Below are positions 1 through 4,351 of a stretch of DNA of 6,524 nt, piece by piece; position 1 is the first letter of the stretch, and every line of letters starts with the position of its first letter. The stretch covers positions 1 through 6,524 of the forward strand of contig CALDJN010000137.1 in assembly GCA_937901695.1 (NCBI GenBank). Reading direction: 5' to 3'. The notes below the pieces were generated by a model. It ran no database searches. It was given only the letters and a program-made list of their open reading frames with translations, and was not told the origin of the DNA. The stretch comes from an uncultured Anaerocolumna sp. GTDB lineage: Bacteria > Bacillota > Clostridia > Lachnospirales > Lachnospiraceae. Made by a program: the position numbers and the translations under genes.

Positions 1-23
1 AACTTCGTTGAATTTTTGCTCAG

Positions 24-55
24 AATGACATGCTTTCATAGCAATGACATGCTTT
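24..55. repeat. Two-copy 19-bp-period direct repeat
   Basis: The 13-mer AATGACATGCTTT occurs at 24-36 and again at 43-55, and the second copy runs into six Ts. It lies just downstream of the stop codon of the minus-strand gene at 82-417. Neither strand gives a convincing hairpin with a T-run, so I do not call it a terminator. Read on the minus strand, the sequence begins TGTCATTCTGAGC, which looks like the edge of a dispersed intergenic repeat, but the window ends too soon to tell. Confidence 0.5.
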
Positions 56-81
56 TTTACAATCCAGGTAATACCAATATA

Positions 82-417
82 TTATTTAATGCAAAAACCT
101 GAAACAACCAGTGACCGGGCAGCAATTAGGATTCTAATAACGTTATTTTTATTTAATAACTTATCAATAACTGTGTGGCATTTGTAGGTAAATAATCCAG
201 TTTCGCTACATTCCGCACAATCTATGGTTTGTACATGAATACCATTTAAAAATGGATTGCATTTGTCCCCAAATTCAACTATTTTTTCTTCGAAAGGCAA
301 TAAACAGAAGTCTTCCTTTCTTAATGTACATCCGACCTCTTCGTCTTTTCTAACTGACAACACTATTTTCAATTTAAAGCAAGTATCATTCTTAAATTTC
401 CTAACATTTTTCTCCAT
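82..417 (-). CDS. Cysteine-rich hypothetical protein, 111 aa
   Basis: I do not recognise this protein. I start it at the ATG at 417-415 because GGGAGG lies 8 nt upstream on the minus strand; an in-frame ATG ten codons earlier (447) has no such site and would place the ribosome binding site inside the gene. The product has 111 residues, begins MEKNVRKFKN, has no signal peptide or clear membrane segment, and contains eight cysteines (13, 30, 38, 53, 67, 70, 80, 109), including a CxxC pair at 67-70. Alternating hydrophobic residues in the middle suggest beta strands, and the C-terminus (about 92-109) is hydrophobic. The upstream region carries three TGTCGAA motifs like Spo0A boxes, so a sporulation-linked role, such as a cross-linked spore-layer protein, is possible, but that is inference. 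The gene is monocistronic as far as visible. Confidence 0.75.
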   Translation of the reverse strand: MEKNVRKFKNDTCFKLKIVLSVRKDEEVGCTLRKEDFCLLPFEEKIVEFGDKCNPFLNGIHVQTIDCAECSETGLFTYKCHTVIDKLLNKNNVIRILIAARSLVVSGFCIK

Positions 418-509
418 AATATTAACCTCCCGTCTTCCATAATTCAATTACAGAACTAACTATACAATTTATATTTGACATAATTAATATAGCCTTACAA
501 TCTAATATA

Positions 510-516
510 TGTCGAA
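510..516 (+). promoter_or_regulatory. Possible Spo0A box 1
   Basis: TGTCGAA matches the established 0A-box core TGNCGAA bound by phosphorylated Spo0A in Bacillus and clostridia. It lies inside the proximal copy of the 30-bp repeat, about 93 bp upstream of the start of the gene at 82-417. A single 7-mer is weak evidence; the three-fold occurrence in 108 bp makes it worth recording. Confidence 0.45.
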
Positions 517-573
517 TTATGAGTGACATCCACTTGTATGCAGTATATGCTTATATACTTATAATCTAATATA

Positions 574-580
574 TGTCGAA
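574..580 (+). promoter_or_regulatory. Possible Spo0A box 2
   Basis: This is the second TGTCGAA, in the distal copy of the 30-bp repeat and exactly 64 bp from box 1. The reverse strand here also reads CATATATTA, which fits the sigma-K -10 pattern CATANNNTA, with an AC dinucleotide 16 nt upstream. A late mother-cell promoter is therefore an alternative explanation for this repeat; the other copy lacks the AC. Confidence 0.4.
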
Positions 581-610
581 TTATGAGAGAAGTGATGATA
601 ATTTGGCATT

Positions 611-617
611 TGTCGAA
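611..617 (+). promoter_or_regulatory. Possible Spo0A box 3
   Basis: TTTGTCGAAAG at 609-619 is the closest of the three to the fuller 0A-box consensus. It lies outside the 30-bp repeat, 13 bp beyond the stop codon of the upstream minus-strand gene (630-1214), so it can only serve the gene at 82-417. Confidence 0.45.
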
Positions 618-629
618 AGAAATATTTAC

Positions 630-1214
630 CTACTGGTAAAATTGTTTTAAAAATCCCTTCCATAGGATATCTGCAGTCATTAAAAAGTAATATTCAATAT
701 AGTCATATAGGGTAACATCTGCATAAAATTGATTAGTTCTTCGCTTATAAATTTCATCATTTAGCATATTAATATTATTACTAAATATATTTTGGAAAGT
801 TTCCTGACTCCAATTAGGATTGATATCATGAAGTAATTTTGAAAACTGCCCGGCAGCAGCGCATAATTGGTTATTTACCTGATTAATCAGCGTATAGTCA
901 GTATTTTCAGGGGTATCAAATGTTGTAATCATATAAGCATCGATGAGAGCTATAACCCATGAAAAATAAGTACGAAGACTATTCTCAATCTCTTTACCTA
1001 CGGTATCACCATAATATATACGAAATAAATTACCAAAGTCTATCGCATTTTCAAATAATCGATTGGTCACGACTTCAACATCTCCCAATTTTGATATTTT
1101 ACTAATTATTAAAAACCTAGTCCAAAGATTTTGCTCACTTAGAAGTTGCCTTATAAGATTTCTGAGATCATCAGGTTTATAAAGGGTTTTGGCTGTATTA
1201 GTATTACTATCCAT
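630..1214 (-). CDS. Helical protein of the 'acetylglutamate kinase'-mislabelled family, 194 aa
   Basis: The start ATG (1214-1212) is supported by AAAGGA 8 nt upstream. The 194-residue product has no signal peptide and looks mostly alpha-helical. Its motif order fits a Firmicute family I recall by sequence pattern, often labelled 'acetylglutamate kinase' without having that enzyme's amino-acid kinase fold: WTRFLIIS (31-38), a DxExVTNRL stretch (45-53), DFGN (59-62), IYYGD (66-70), NPNW (132-135), and a C-terminal block with DYIEYYFLMTADIL (171-184) ending KGFLKQF. It has none of the glycine-rich phosphate-binding motifs of true ArgB. The function is unknown. This copy is more divergent than the usual members and has an N-terminal extension of about 20 residues. 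Neighbours give no pathway hint: the gene lies upstream of, and in the same direction as, the cysteine-rich gene, but 212 bp separate them. Confidence 0.8.
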   Translation of the reverse strand: MDSNTNTAKTLYKPDDLRNLIRQLLSEQNLWTRFLIISKISKLGDVEVVTNRLFENAIDFGNLFRIYYGDTVGKEIENSLRTYFSWVIALIDAYMITTFDTPENTDYTLINQVNNQLCAAAGQFSKLLHDINPNWSQETFQNIFSNNINMLNDEIYKRRTNQFYADVTLYDYIEYYFLMTADILWKGFLKQFYQ

Positions 1215-1354
1215 TTATGAATTCCTTTAAGTTGTTATATTGTTAAGATATGAATTATGGAAAATATTGATACTAAGCTTGGGTATTTGAAGGCTCTAAT
1301 CGGCATAATCTTTATATAAAATTTATATTAATATTACGAAATATTGGCATGAAT

Positions 1355-1383
1355 TTAAGAGTCTTATCATATATTAATATAAT
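1355..1383 (+). promoter_or_regulatory. Sigma-A promoter for the gene at 1490
   Basis: TTAAGA (1355-1360), a 17-bp spacer and a perfect TATAAT (1378-1383) form a clear vegetative promoter. Transcription should start near 1389-1391, giving a leader of about 100 nt before the ATG at 1490. The predicted start falls inside the left arm of the inverted repeat at 1387-1420. Confidence 0.7.
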
Positions 1384-1386
1384 GAC

Positions 1387-1429
1387 GTAGGCGATATATA
1401 TCCTTTAGGGAAACGCCTACTAGTTTTTT
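1387..1429 (+). terminator. Inverted repeat with T-run: terminator or operator
   Basis: GTAGGCG (1387-1393) pairs perfectly with CGCCTAC (1414-1420) across a 20-nt loop that holds a further TCC/GGA pairing, and TAGTTTTTT follows (1421-1429). The shape fits an intrinsic terminator for plus-strand transcripts arriving from upstream. No plus-strand gene is seen between 1215 and 1386, however, and the promoter at 1355-1383 starts transcripts inside the left arm, so those transcripts would lack part of the stem. An operator overlapping +1 is the alternative. Confidence 0.5.
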
Positions 1430-1489
1430 GTGAAACCTGTAGCATGTTTTTTGTTCCAATAGAGATTTATATGGTTAGGAGGAGTATTT

Positions 1490-1726
1490 ATGACATATGA
1501 TGAATATAAGATGATAATCAGCCATTCATTAGAAGATTATTGTAATAAGGGAGGTTCCTTATTAAAAATAGCTTTAAACATCTATGATAAAGAATACATA
1601 TTTGAATTTGAAGATGACTATTCGGAGGACTTAAAAAAAAGTCTTACTGACAAAGCGTATAAAGCCATGGAAAAGGGTAAAGATTTACCTAAAGGTATTC
1701 GTTTATCTAAAGTTATTTTACAATAA
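1490..1726 (+). CDS. Small acidic hypothetical protein, 78 aa
   Basis: I do not recognise this protein. The start is secure: AGGAGGAG (1477-1484) lies a few bases upstream of the ATG at 1490. The 78-residue product has no signal peptide and no membrane segment. It seems to consist of an N-terminal helix (about 3-18, with acidic residues), a beta hairpin (about 22-42: LLKIALNIYDKEYIFEFE), an acidic linker, and a second helix (about 46-62), followed by a lysine-rich tail ending in a short strand (LSKVIL). This alpha/beta pattern with no cysteines suggests a small soluble cytoplasmic protein. It has its own sigma-A promoter and ends 135 bp before ssrA, with no clear terminator in between, so read-through towards ssrA is possible. 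Confidence 0.8.
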   Translation: MTYDEYKMIISHSLEDYCNKGGSLLKIALNIYDKEYIFEFEDDYSEDLKKSLTDKAYKAMEKGKDLPKGIRLSKVILQ

Positions 1727-1773
1727 AAAATAAAAATTAATTAAACAGTCACATTTTAGACACAAATTTGGAT

Positions 1774-1779
1774 TATAAT
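1774..1779 (+). promoter_or_regulatory. Probable -10 box of the ssrA promoter
   Basis: A perfect TATAAT stands 83 bp before the mature tmRNA 5' end. No good -35 lies at 16-18 bp: TTTAGACA at 1755-1762 is too close (11-bp spacing). A TG dinucleotide three bases upstream of the box gives a near-extended -10. A precursor with a leader of about 75 nt, trimmed by RNase P at 1862, would result. Confidence 0.4.
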
Positions 1780-1861
1780 TAACTTGTAACTGAAATACGT
1801 CTGCAAGCCAAGTATTTACTGCACTTGAAAGAACAGCAGCAGTATTCATCCGTAACCATAC

Positions 1862-2205
1862 GGGGTTGTACTGGTTTCGACGGGGGTTTTGAAGTTGCGG
1901 GAGCCATTCGCGGACTAGGACCGCGTCAACAACTTAGAAATAAATATAAACGCAGACGAAAATTTAGCGTACGCTGCCTAGTGGCAGCTGTCGAACTTAA
2001 GCAACTTGCGGTTTAAGACCTCGGCATCAAATTAGCAAGGCACTTTGTCTACAAAGCTTTGAGTAGATAAAAGAATTAATGAAGCTACTAAAGTCAATAG
2101 CCTGTCAATCGGTGATTGATGGAGGGAATGTCAAATGATTGACTGTAATGGGAGATGCTGCAATGAATGGGCTTTCGGACAGGGGTTCGATTCCCCTCAG
2201 CTCCA
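1862..2205 (+). ncRNA. ssrA: Transfer-messenger RNA (tmRNA)
   Basis: tmRNA rescues ribosomes stalled on broken mRNAs: charged with alanine and carried by SmpB, it enters the A site, and its internal frame adds a degradation tag. The 5' end is GGGGTTG (1862-1868), followed by the hallmark GGTTTCGACGGGG. It pairs as a 7-bp acceptor stem (with G-U pairs) with CAGCTCC (2198-2204); A2205 is the discriminator. The T arm is AGGGG/CCCCT around loop TTCGATT (2181-2197). The tag frame lies at 1952-1981. The length of about 344 nt is normal. The next three bases are CTA, so the 3' CCA is not encoded and must be added by tRNA nucleotidyltransferase. No smpB or rnr lies beside it in the window, although these often neighbour ssrA in Firmicutes. 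Confidence 0.97.
1952..1981 (+). other. tmRNA tag-peptide frame, encodes ADENLAYAA
   Basis: The resume codon GCA (1952-1954) is followed by GAC GAA AAT TTA GCG TAC GCT GCC and a single TAG stop. With the alanine carried by the tRNA-like domain, the tag is A-ADENLAYAA. The C-terminal AYAA differs from the ALAA end known from E. coli and Bacillus; the final two alanines, which matter most for ClpXP recognition, are kept. Confidence 0.93.
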
Positions 2206-2209
2206 CTAA

Positions 2210-2246
2210 AAAAACCACTAAACTCAACAGTTTGGTGGTTTTTCTA
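2210..2246 (+). terminator. Intrinsic terminator of ssrA
   Basis: AAAACCACTAAACT (2211-2224) pairs with AGTTTGGTGGTTTT (2229-2242) across a CAAC tetraloop, giving 14 pairs with one G-U, and the stem ends in a run of Ts (2239-2243). The left arm starts only five bases after the last acceptor-stem residue (A-rich on that side), so the hairpin also marks where 3' trimming must begin. Confidence 0.93.
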
Positions 2247-2257
2247 TTTGTATCCCG

Positions 2258-2434
2258 GCATAATAAAAGAGCGAAGATGCAATCAATCTTCGCTCGCATT
2301 AAACTTTCACGTTTTCGGTAGTGAAACACCTAGCATTAAACCCTTCGATTACGGTTGAAGAACACCTAGCATTAAACCCTCACTTACGGTGTGAGAAACC
2401 ATGCATTAAAGAAATAAATAAAGATTTCTTTATT
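2258..2434. repeat. Tandem array of ~37-bp hairpin units
   Basis: The box GCATTAAA occurs exactly at 2296, 2333, 2369 and 2403 (steps of 37, 36 and 34 bp), and a degenerate GCATAATAAAA sits at 2258, 38 bp before the first. Each box is followed by a hairpin with a different stem: GAGCGAAGAT/ATCTTCGCTC (2269-2295), TTTCAC/GTGAAA (2305-2326), CTTCGA/TTGAAG with one G-U (2343-2360), CTCAC/GTGAG (2379-2395) and AATAAAG/CTTTATT (2417-2434). The second to fourth loops share a TTNCGGT-like core, and CACCTA precedes the boxes at 2333 and 2369. The unit lengths break any common reading frame, so this is not a protein repeat. The hairpins lack T-runs and do not look like ordinary terminators. Confidence 0.75.
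2269..2295. other. Perfect 10-bp hairpin, first of the array
   Basis: GAGCGAAGAT and ATCTTCGCTC pair perfectly around a GCAATCA loop. This is the strongest stem in the array and the only one with a different loop type. It starts 26 bp after the ssrA terminator stem. No T-run follows on the plus strand; on the minus strand the downstream side (towards 2258) reads TTTTATTATG, so a weak minus-strand terminator is conceivable. Confidence 0.6.
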
Positions 2435-2672
2435 ACATTATACATTGATAAAATCGAACGCACAACGAACATTAGATTAAATCCTTATAAACAAACTATA
2501 TTTTCCCCTTTTTCTTTTTTTCCCTTTATATCTAACAGATTATATTATTTCATAACCAATATTACAATTCTAATAAACAATAAAATATAATTCGTTGCTA
2601 TTTAACATATCGGTTAGTTAACTATCATAAAGTTCATAAAATCCATAATTTGAAAAGTAACTTGGTAAACAA
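2435..2672. other. AT-rich gap without a recognised gene
   Basis: Between the hairpin array and the promoter of the Big_2 gene I see no gene with a ribosome binding site. There is a 27-nt pure pyrimidine run at 2501-2527 and a 10-bp palindrome TAGTTAACTA at 2615-2624, neither with an assignable role. Confidence 0.5.
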
Positions 2673-2685
2673 ATGGCAAATGTAT
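2673..2685 (-). repeat. 13-bp inverted repeat, left copy
   Basis: ATGGCAAATGTAT here is the exact reverse complement of 3489-3501. This copy lies 11 bp upstream of the -35 of the Big_2 gene promoter, a position typical for an activator or for the end of a mobile unit. TTGGTAA (2662-2668) stands just outside it. Confidence 0.6.
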
Positions 2686-2696
2686 TACTTTATAAG

Positions 2697-2725
2697 TTGA
2701 AAATATTGTAATATTATGGTACAAT
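2697..2725 (+). promoter_or_regulatory. Sigma-A promoter of the Big_2 gene
   Basis: TTGAAA (2697-2702), a 17-bp spacer and TACAAT (2720-2725), with an extended TGG just before the -10, make a strong promoter. The expected start near 2732 leaves a leader of about 36 nt with AAGGGG 8 nt before the ATG. Confidence 0.8.
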
Positions 2726-2767
2726 CTATACATAGAATATCAAAATAAACAATAAGGGGTTGAATAT

Positions 2768-3346
2768 ATGAAAAAATGTAAGGTTATAATTACTGCCATA
2801 ATAATTATGTTAATTTCACTGTCTCCAGCAAGTATTGCACAAGCAGCAAGGCTTAATATTAAAAGTGTTTCATTAATGCTTGGAGAAACATATCAACTAG
2901 ATGTTCTAGATAATGACAAAACAGTAAAATGGTACAGTAGTGATAAGAAAGTTGTGGCAGTTAATTCTAAAGGAAAAGTTAGGGCTAAGGCGACCGGGAA
3001 GGCAATAATAACCGCAAAGATTGGTAAGCAGAAAATCCAATGTGAAGTTAGCGTATCAAAGCCCAAGAAAGCTATTATGATGAATATATCTACAAGTACA
3101 GGTGGAAATGAAAAGCCTGCTTATATAACAAGAAATGCATACGAAAACTTAAAAAAAGATATGAGTTATGAAGAAGTAACTAAAACCATCGGAACAGACG
3201 GAACACTAATAAACCAAGATCAGGACAAAGATGGCAAAATCCTATCTGAGATATATACATGGTATGGAGAAGATGGAATATCTAGTGCCACCGTTGTATT
3301 TATAGATGGTAAGTTAGTTGAAAAAGGACAAATTTTATTAGATTGA
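2768..3346 (+). CDS. Secreted Big_2 domain protein with DUF3862-like C-terminus
   Basis: The 192-residue product carries a Sec signal peptide (KK-C-K start, hydrophobic core 6-18, likely cut after AQA at 24-26). Residues about 28-96 form a bacterial Ig-like Big_2 domain: the 'SVSLMLGETYQLDV' opening, 'VKWYSSDKKVVAVNSKGKV' (54-72, written here in family terms) and the ATGKAIITAKIG end are diagnostic. A linker follows, and residues about 119-192 resemble DUF3862/SmpA-like small domains: YENLKKDMSYEEVTKTIG, a TWYG strand and a final VVFIDGKLVEKGQ. Such proteins are exported and thought to bind or fold at the cell surface; no catalytic site is visible, and the partner is unknown. The protein lacks a lipobox, sortase motif or membrane anchor. 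It is a single-gene unit with its own promoter and terminator, flanked by a 13-bp inverted repeat. Confidence 0.9.
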   Translation: MKKCKVIITAIIIMLISLSPASIAQAARLNIKSVSLMLGETYQLDVLDNDKTVKWYSSDKKVVAVNSKGKVRAKATGKAIITAKIGKQKIQCEVSVSKPKKAIMMNISTSTGGNEKPAYITRNAYENLKKDMSYEEVTKTIGTDGTLINQDQDKDGKILSEIYTWYGEDGISSATVVFIDGKLVEKGQILLD

Positions 3347-3411
3347 AATGAGGGCACAATGGAAGATATTTCATTACGTATAAGGAACACGATAACTCGT
3401 ATATGATATTT

Positions 3412-3445
3412 AAAGGCATCTACCGTAAAAAGTAGGTGTCTTTTT
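3412..3445 (+). terminator. Intrinsic terminator of the Big_2 gene
   Basis: AAAGGCATCTAC (3412-3423) pairs with GTAGGTGTCTTT (3432-3443), 12 pairs with two G-U, around an A-rich 8-nt loop, and the stem ends in TTTTT (3441-3445). It lies 66 bp after the stop codon. Confidence 0.9.
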
Positions 3446-3453
3446 ACAATGGA

Positions 3454-3481
3454 TTGATAATCGTAACGAATATGATATAAT
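3454..3481 (+). promoter_or_regulatory. Sigma-A promoter of the gene at 3573
   Basis: TTGATA (3454-3459), a 16-bp spacer and TATAAT (3476-3481) predict a start near 3488, leaving an 85-nt leader. The 13-bp inverted-repeat copy at 3489-3501 lies right at the predicted start. Confidence 0.75.
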
Positions 3482-3488
3482 TTATATG

Positions 3489-3501
3489 ATACATTTGCCA
3501 T
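3489..3501 (+). repeat. 13-bp inverted repeat, right copy
   Basis: ATACATTTGCCAT is the exact reverse complement of 2673-2685. With a two-base gap, the match extends outward through TTGTT. A second TTGGTAA (3513-3519) stands outside it, as on the left side. Its place at the +1 of the next promoter would suit a repressor site. Confidence 0.6.
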
Positions 3502-3572
3502 ATTTGTTAAATTTGGTAATGAATCATCCGATGTATTACATAAGTAAATGAAATTAGTAGGAAGGTGAGAGT

Positions 3573-4133
3573 ATGGGAGAAAGTCAGAATCAAGTAAATG
3601 GATTTATTTTTAATACAAATGAGGATTTTAGCAGAGCCAAGGAAGAACAAGAGGCAATTGATCATTTTAAAGGAAAAATAGATTTATCTAACCCAAATGA
3701 TGTTCTAAAACTATACAATAGACTCATAGAAAAGAATACTTTTCGTACTCCTGTTGGATATCTGTTCTTAAAAGAATTGCAGGAGAACATATTAAAGTCT
3801 GGAATTATTAAGCCAGAAGAAATGAAGAAAATCAACTATACCTCTCAGAATACTGGAACAAAAACGGATATAAATGAAGCAGATTATATACTCCTCAATA
3901 AATACAAGGAAAAGGGAGAAAACTTAAAAATAAAACTTCGAAATTCCAGGATTATTAATATATTCCTTCTTGCCATAGTGATTGCTATGATTATTATTGC
4001 AATCTATAGTGATAAAACCGTTTTCACTAATTTTGAAAATGATGTAATAAATCGATATGCAGGCTGGGAAGAAGAATTAGAGCAGAAGGAGAAGGAATTA
4101 GAAGAAAGAGAGGCTATACTTAATAAAAAATAG
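3573..4133 (+). CDS. Single-pass membrane protein with C-terminal coiled coil, 186 aa
   Basis: I do not recognise a named family. AAGGTG five bases before the ATG supports the start. The first 120 residues are hydrophilic and largely helical (helix-rich patches at 19-33, 42-53 and 61-76). A single membrane segment spans about 127-146 (IINIFLLAIVIAMIIIAIYS) and is preceded by the positive stretch KIKLRNSR. By the positive-inside rule the N-terminal domain is cytoplasmic and the short C-terminus outside. That C-terminus (164-186) is a highly charged E/K heptad-like coiled coil (EELEQKEKELEEREA). There is no signal peptide and no enzyme motif. A role in sensing, or as an anchor between cytoplasm and envelope, would be guesswork. 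The two-component operon starts 218 bp downstream; there is no evident terminator between, so part of its transcription could read through. Confidence 0.85.
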   Translation: MGESQNQVNGFIFNTNEDFSRAKEEQEAIDHFKGKIDLSNPNDVLKLYNRLIEKNTFRTPVGYLFLKELQENILKSGIIKPEEMKKINYTSQNTGTKTDINEADYILLNKYKEKGENLKIKLRNSRIINIFLLAIVIAMIIIAIYSDKTVFTNFENDVINRYAGWEEELEQKEKELEEREAILNKK

Positions 4134-4271
4134 TATAAATCAAAATTTTTTCACAATTATAGTATAAAATAAAGATAAATAAGCAATTATTGGTTATGTT
4201 ATTAATGGTTGTATCAACATTGTATGAACTATTTTGTATTAATTGTTACTTAAGTTTACTTGTATTTAGAT

Positions 4272-4277
4272 TATAAT
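4272..4277 (+). promoter_or_regulatory. Alternative -10 box upstream of the two-component operon
   Basis: A perfect TATAAT stands 75 bp before the response-regulator start codon, but only poor -35 candidates (TTAAGT at 16 bp) precede it. It may need an activator, possibly the response regulator itself; no clear direct repeat typical of OmpR-family sites is seen. Confidence 0.35.
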
Positions 4278-4299
4278 ACTTACTTACTAATATTTACAT

Positions 4300-4327
4300 T
4301 TGATAATAACCTTTAACTTGCTATTAT
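4300..4327 (+). promoter_or_regulatory. Probable promoter of the two-component operon
   Basis: TTGATA (4300-4305), a 16-bp spacer and TATTAT (4322-4327) match sigma-A well. The start near 4334 would leave a very short leader that still contains the GAGGGA ribosome binding site (4340-4345), 6 nt before the ATG at 4352. Confidence 0.5.
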
Positions 4328-4351
4328 TTTGTATGAATCGAGGGATACATT

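Larger units (their letters stand above)
494..587. repeat. 30-bp direct repeat, two copies 64 bp apart
   Basis: Positions 494-523 and 558-587 are identical except for one base (C498 versus T562). Each copy contains TCTAATATATGTCGAATTAT, with a TGTCGAA box near its middle. The copies lie 77 to 170 bp upstream of the cysteine-rich gene that starts at 417 on the minus strand, in a gap with no coding sequence. The 34 bp between them are not repeated. A duplicated regulatory site is the simplest reading. Confidence 0.8.

Noticed and set aside
257..442. Plus-strand frame of 61 codons opposite the cysteine-rich gene
   Set aside because: No ribosome binding site and fully antisense to a gene with a good one.
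475..501. Plus-strand promoter TTGACA ... TACAAT
   Set aside because: The spacer is only 15 bp and no plus-strand gene follows for nearly 1 kb; a small RNA cannot be excluded but is not supported.
1444..1500. 18-codon leader peptide overlapping the start of the gene at 1490
   Set aside because: The ATG has no ribosome binding site and the frame has no attenuation-type codon run.
1989..1995. Another TGTCGAA (Spo0A-like) motif
   Set aside because: It lies inside the structured tmRNA, so chance or RNA structure explains it. It also shows that single 7-mers are weak evidence.
2181..2205. ssrA 3' end as integration (att) site of a mobile island
   Set aside because: No second copy of the ssrA 3' end is found in the window and no integrase gene is present.
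2105..2329. Minus-strand reading frame of 74 codons containing VELRGIEPLSES
   Set aside because: It is antisense to the ssrA 3' part and terminator; 'RGIEPL' peptides are a well-known artefact of translating tRNA-like 3' ends, and it has no ribosome binding site.
1825..2358. Plus-strand reading frames at 1825-2016, 2139-2321 and 2167-2358
   Set aside because: They lie within or across the tmRNA gene and its terminator; 'GFRTGVRFPSAP'-type peptides come from the T-arm sequence.
2258..2434. CRISPR array
   Set aside because: The constant part is only 8-15 bp, the variable parts are self-complementary hairpins rather than unrelated spacers, and no cas gene is present.
2321..2590. GTG-started frame whose product repeats HLALNP
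   Set aside because: The peptide repeat comes from the 36-bp spacing of two hairpin units only; the other units change frame, there is no ribosome binding site, and the tail is low-complexity AT-rich sequence.
3220..3501. Minus-strand frame of 93 codons
   Set aside because: It runs across the Big_2 gene 3' end, its terminator and the next promoter.
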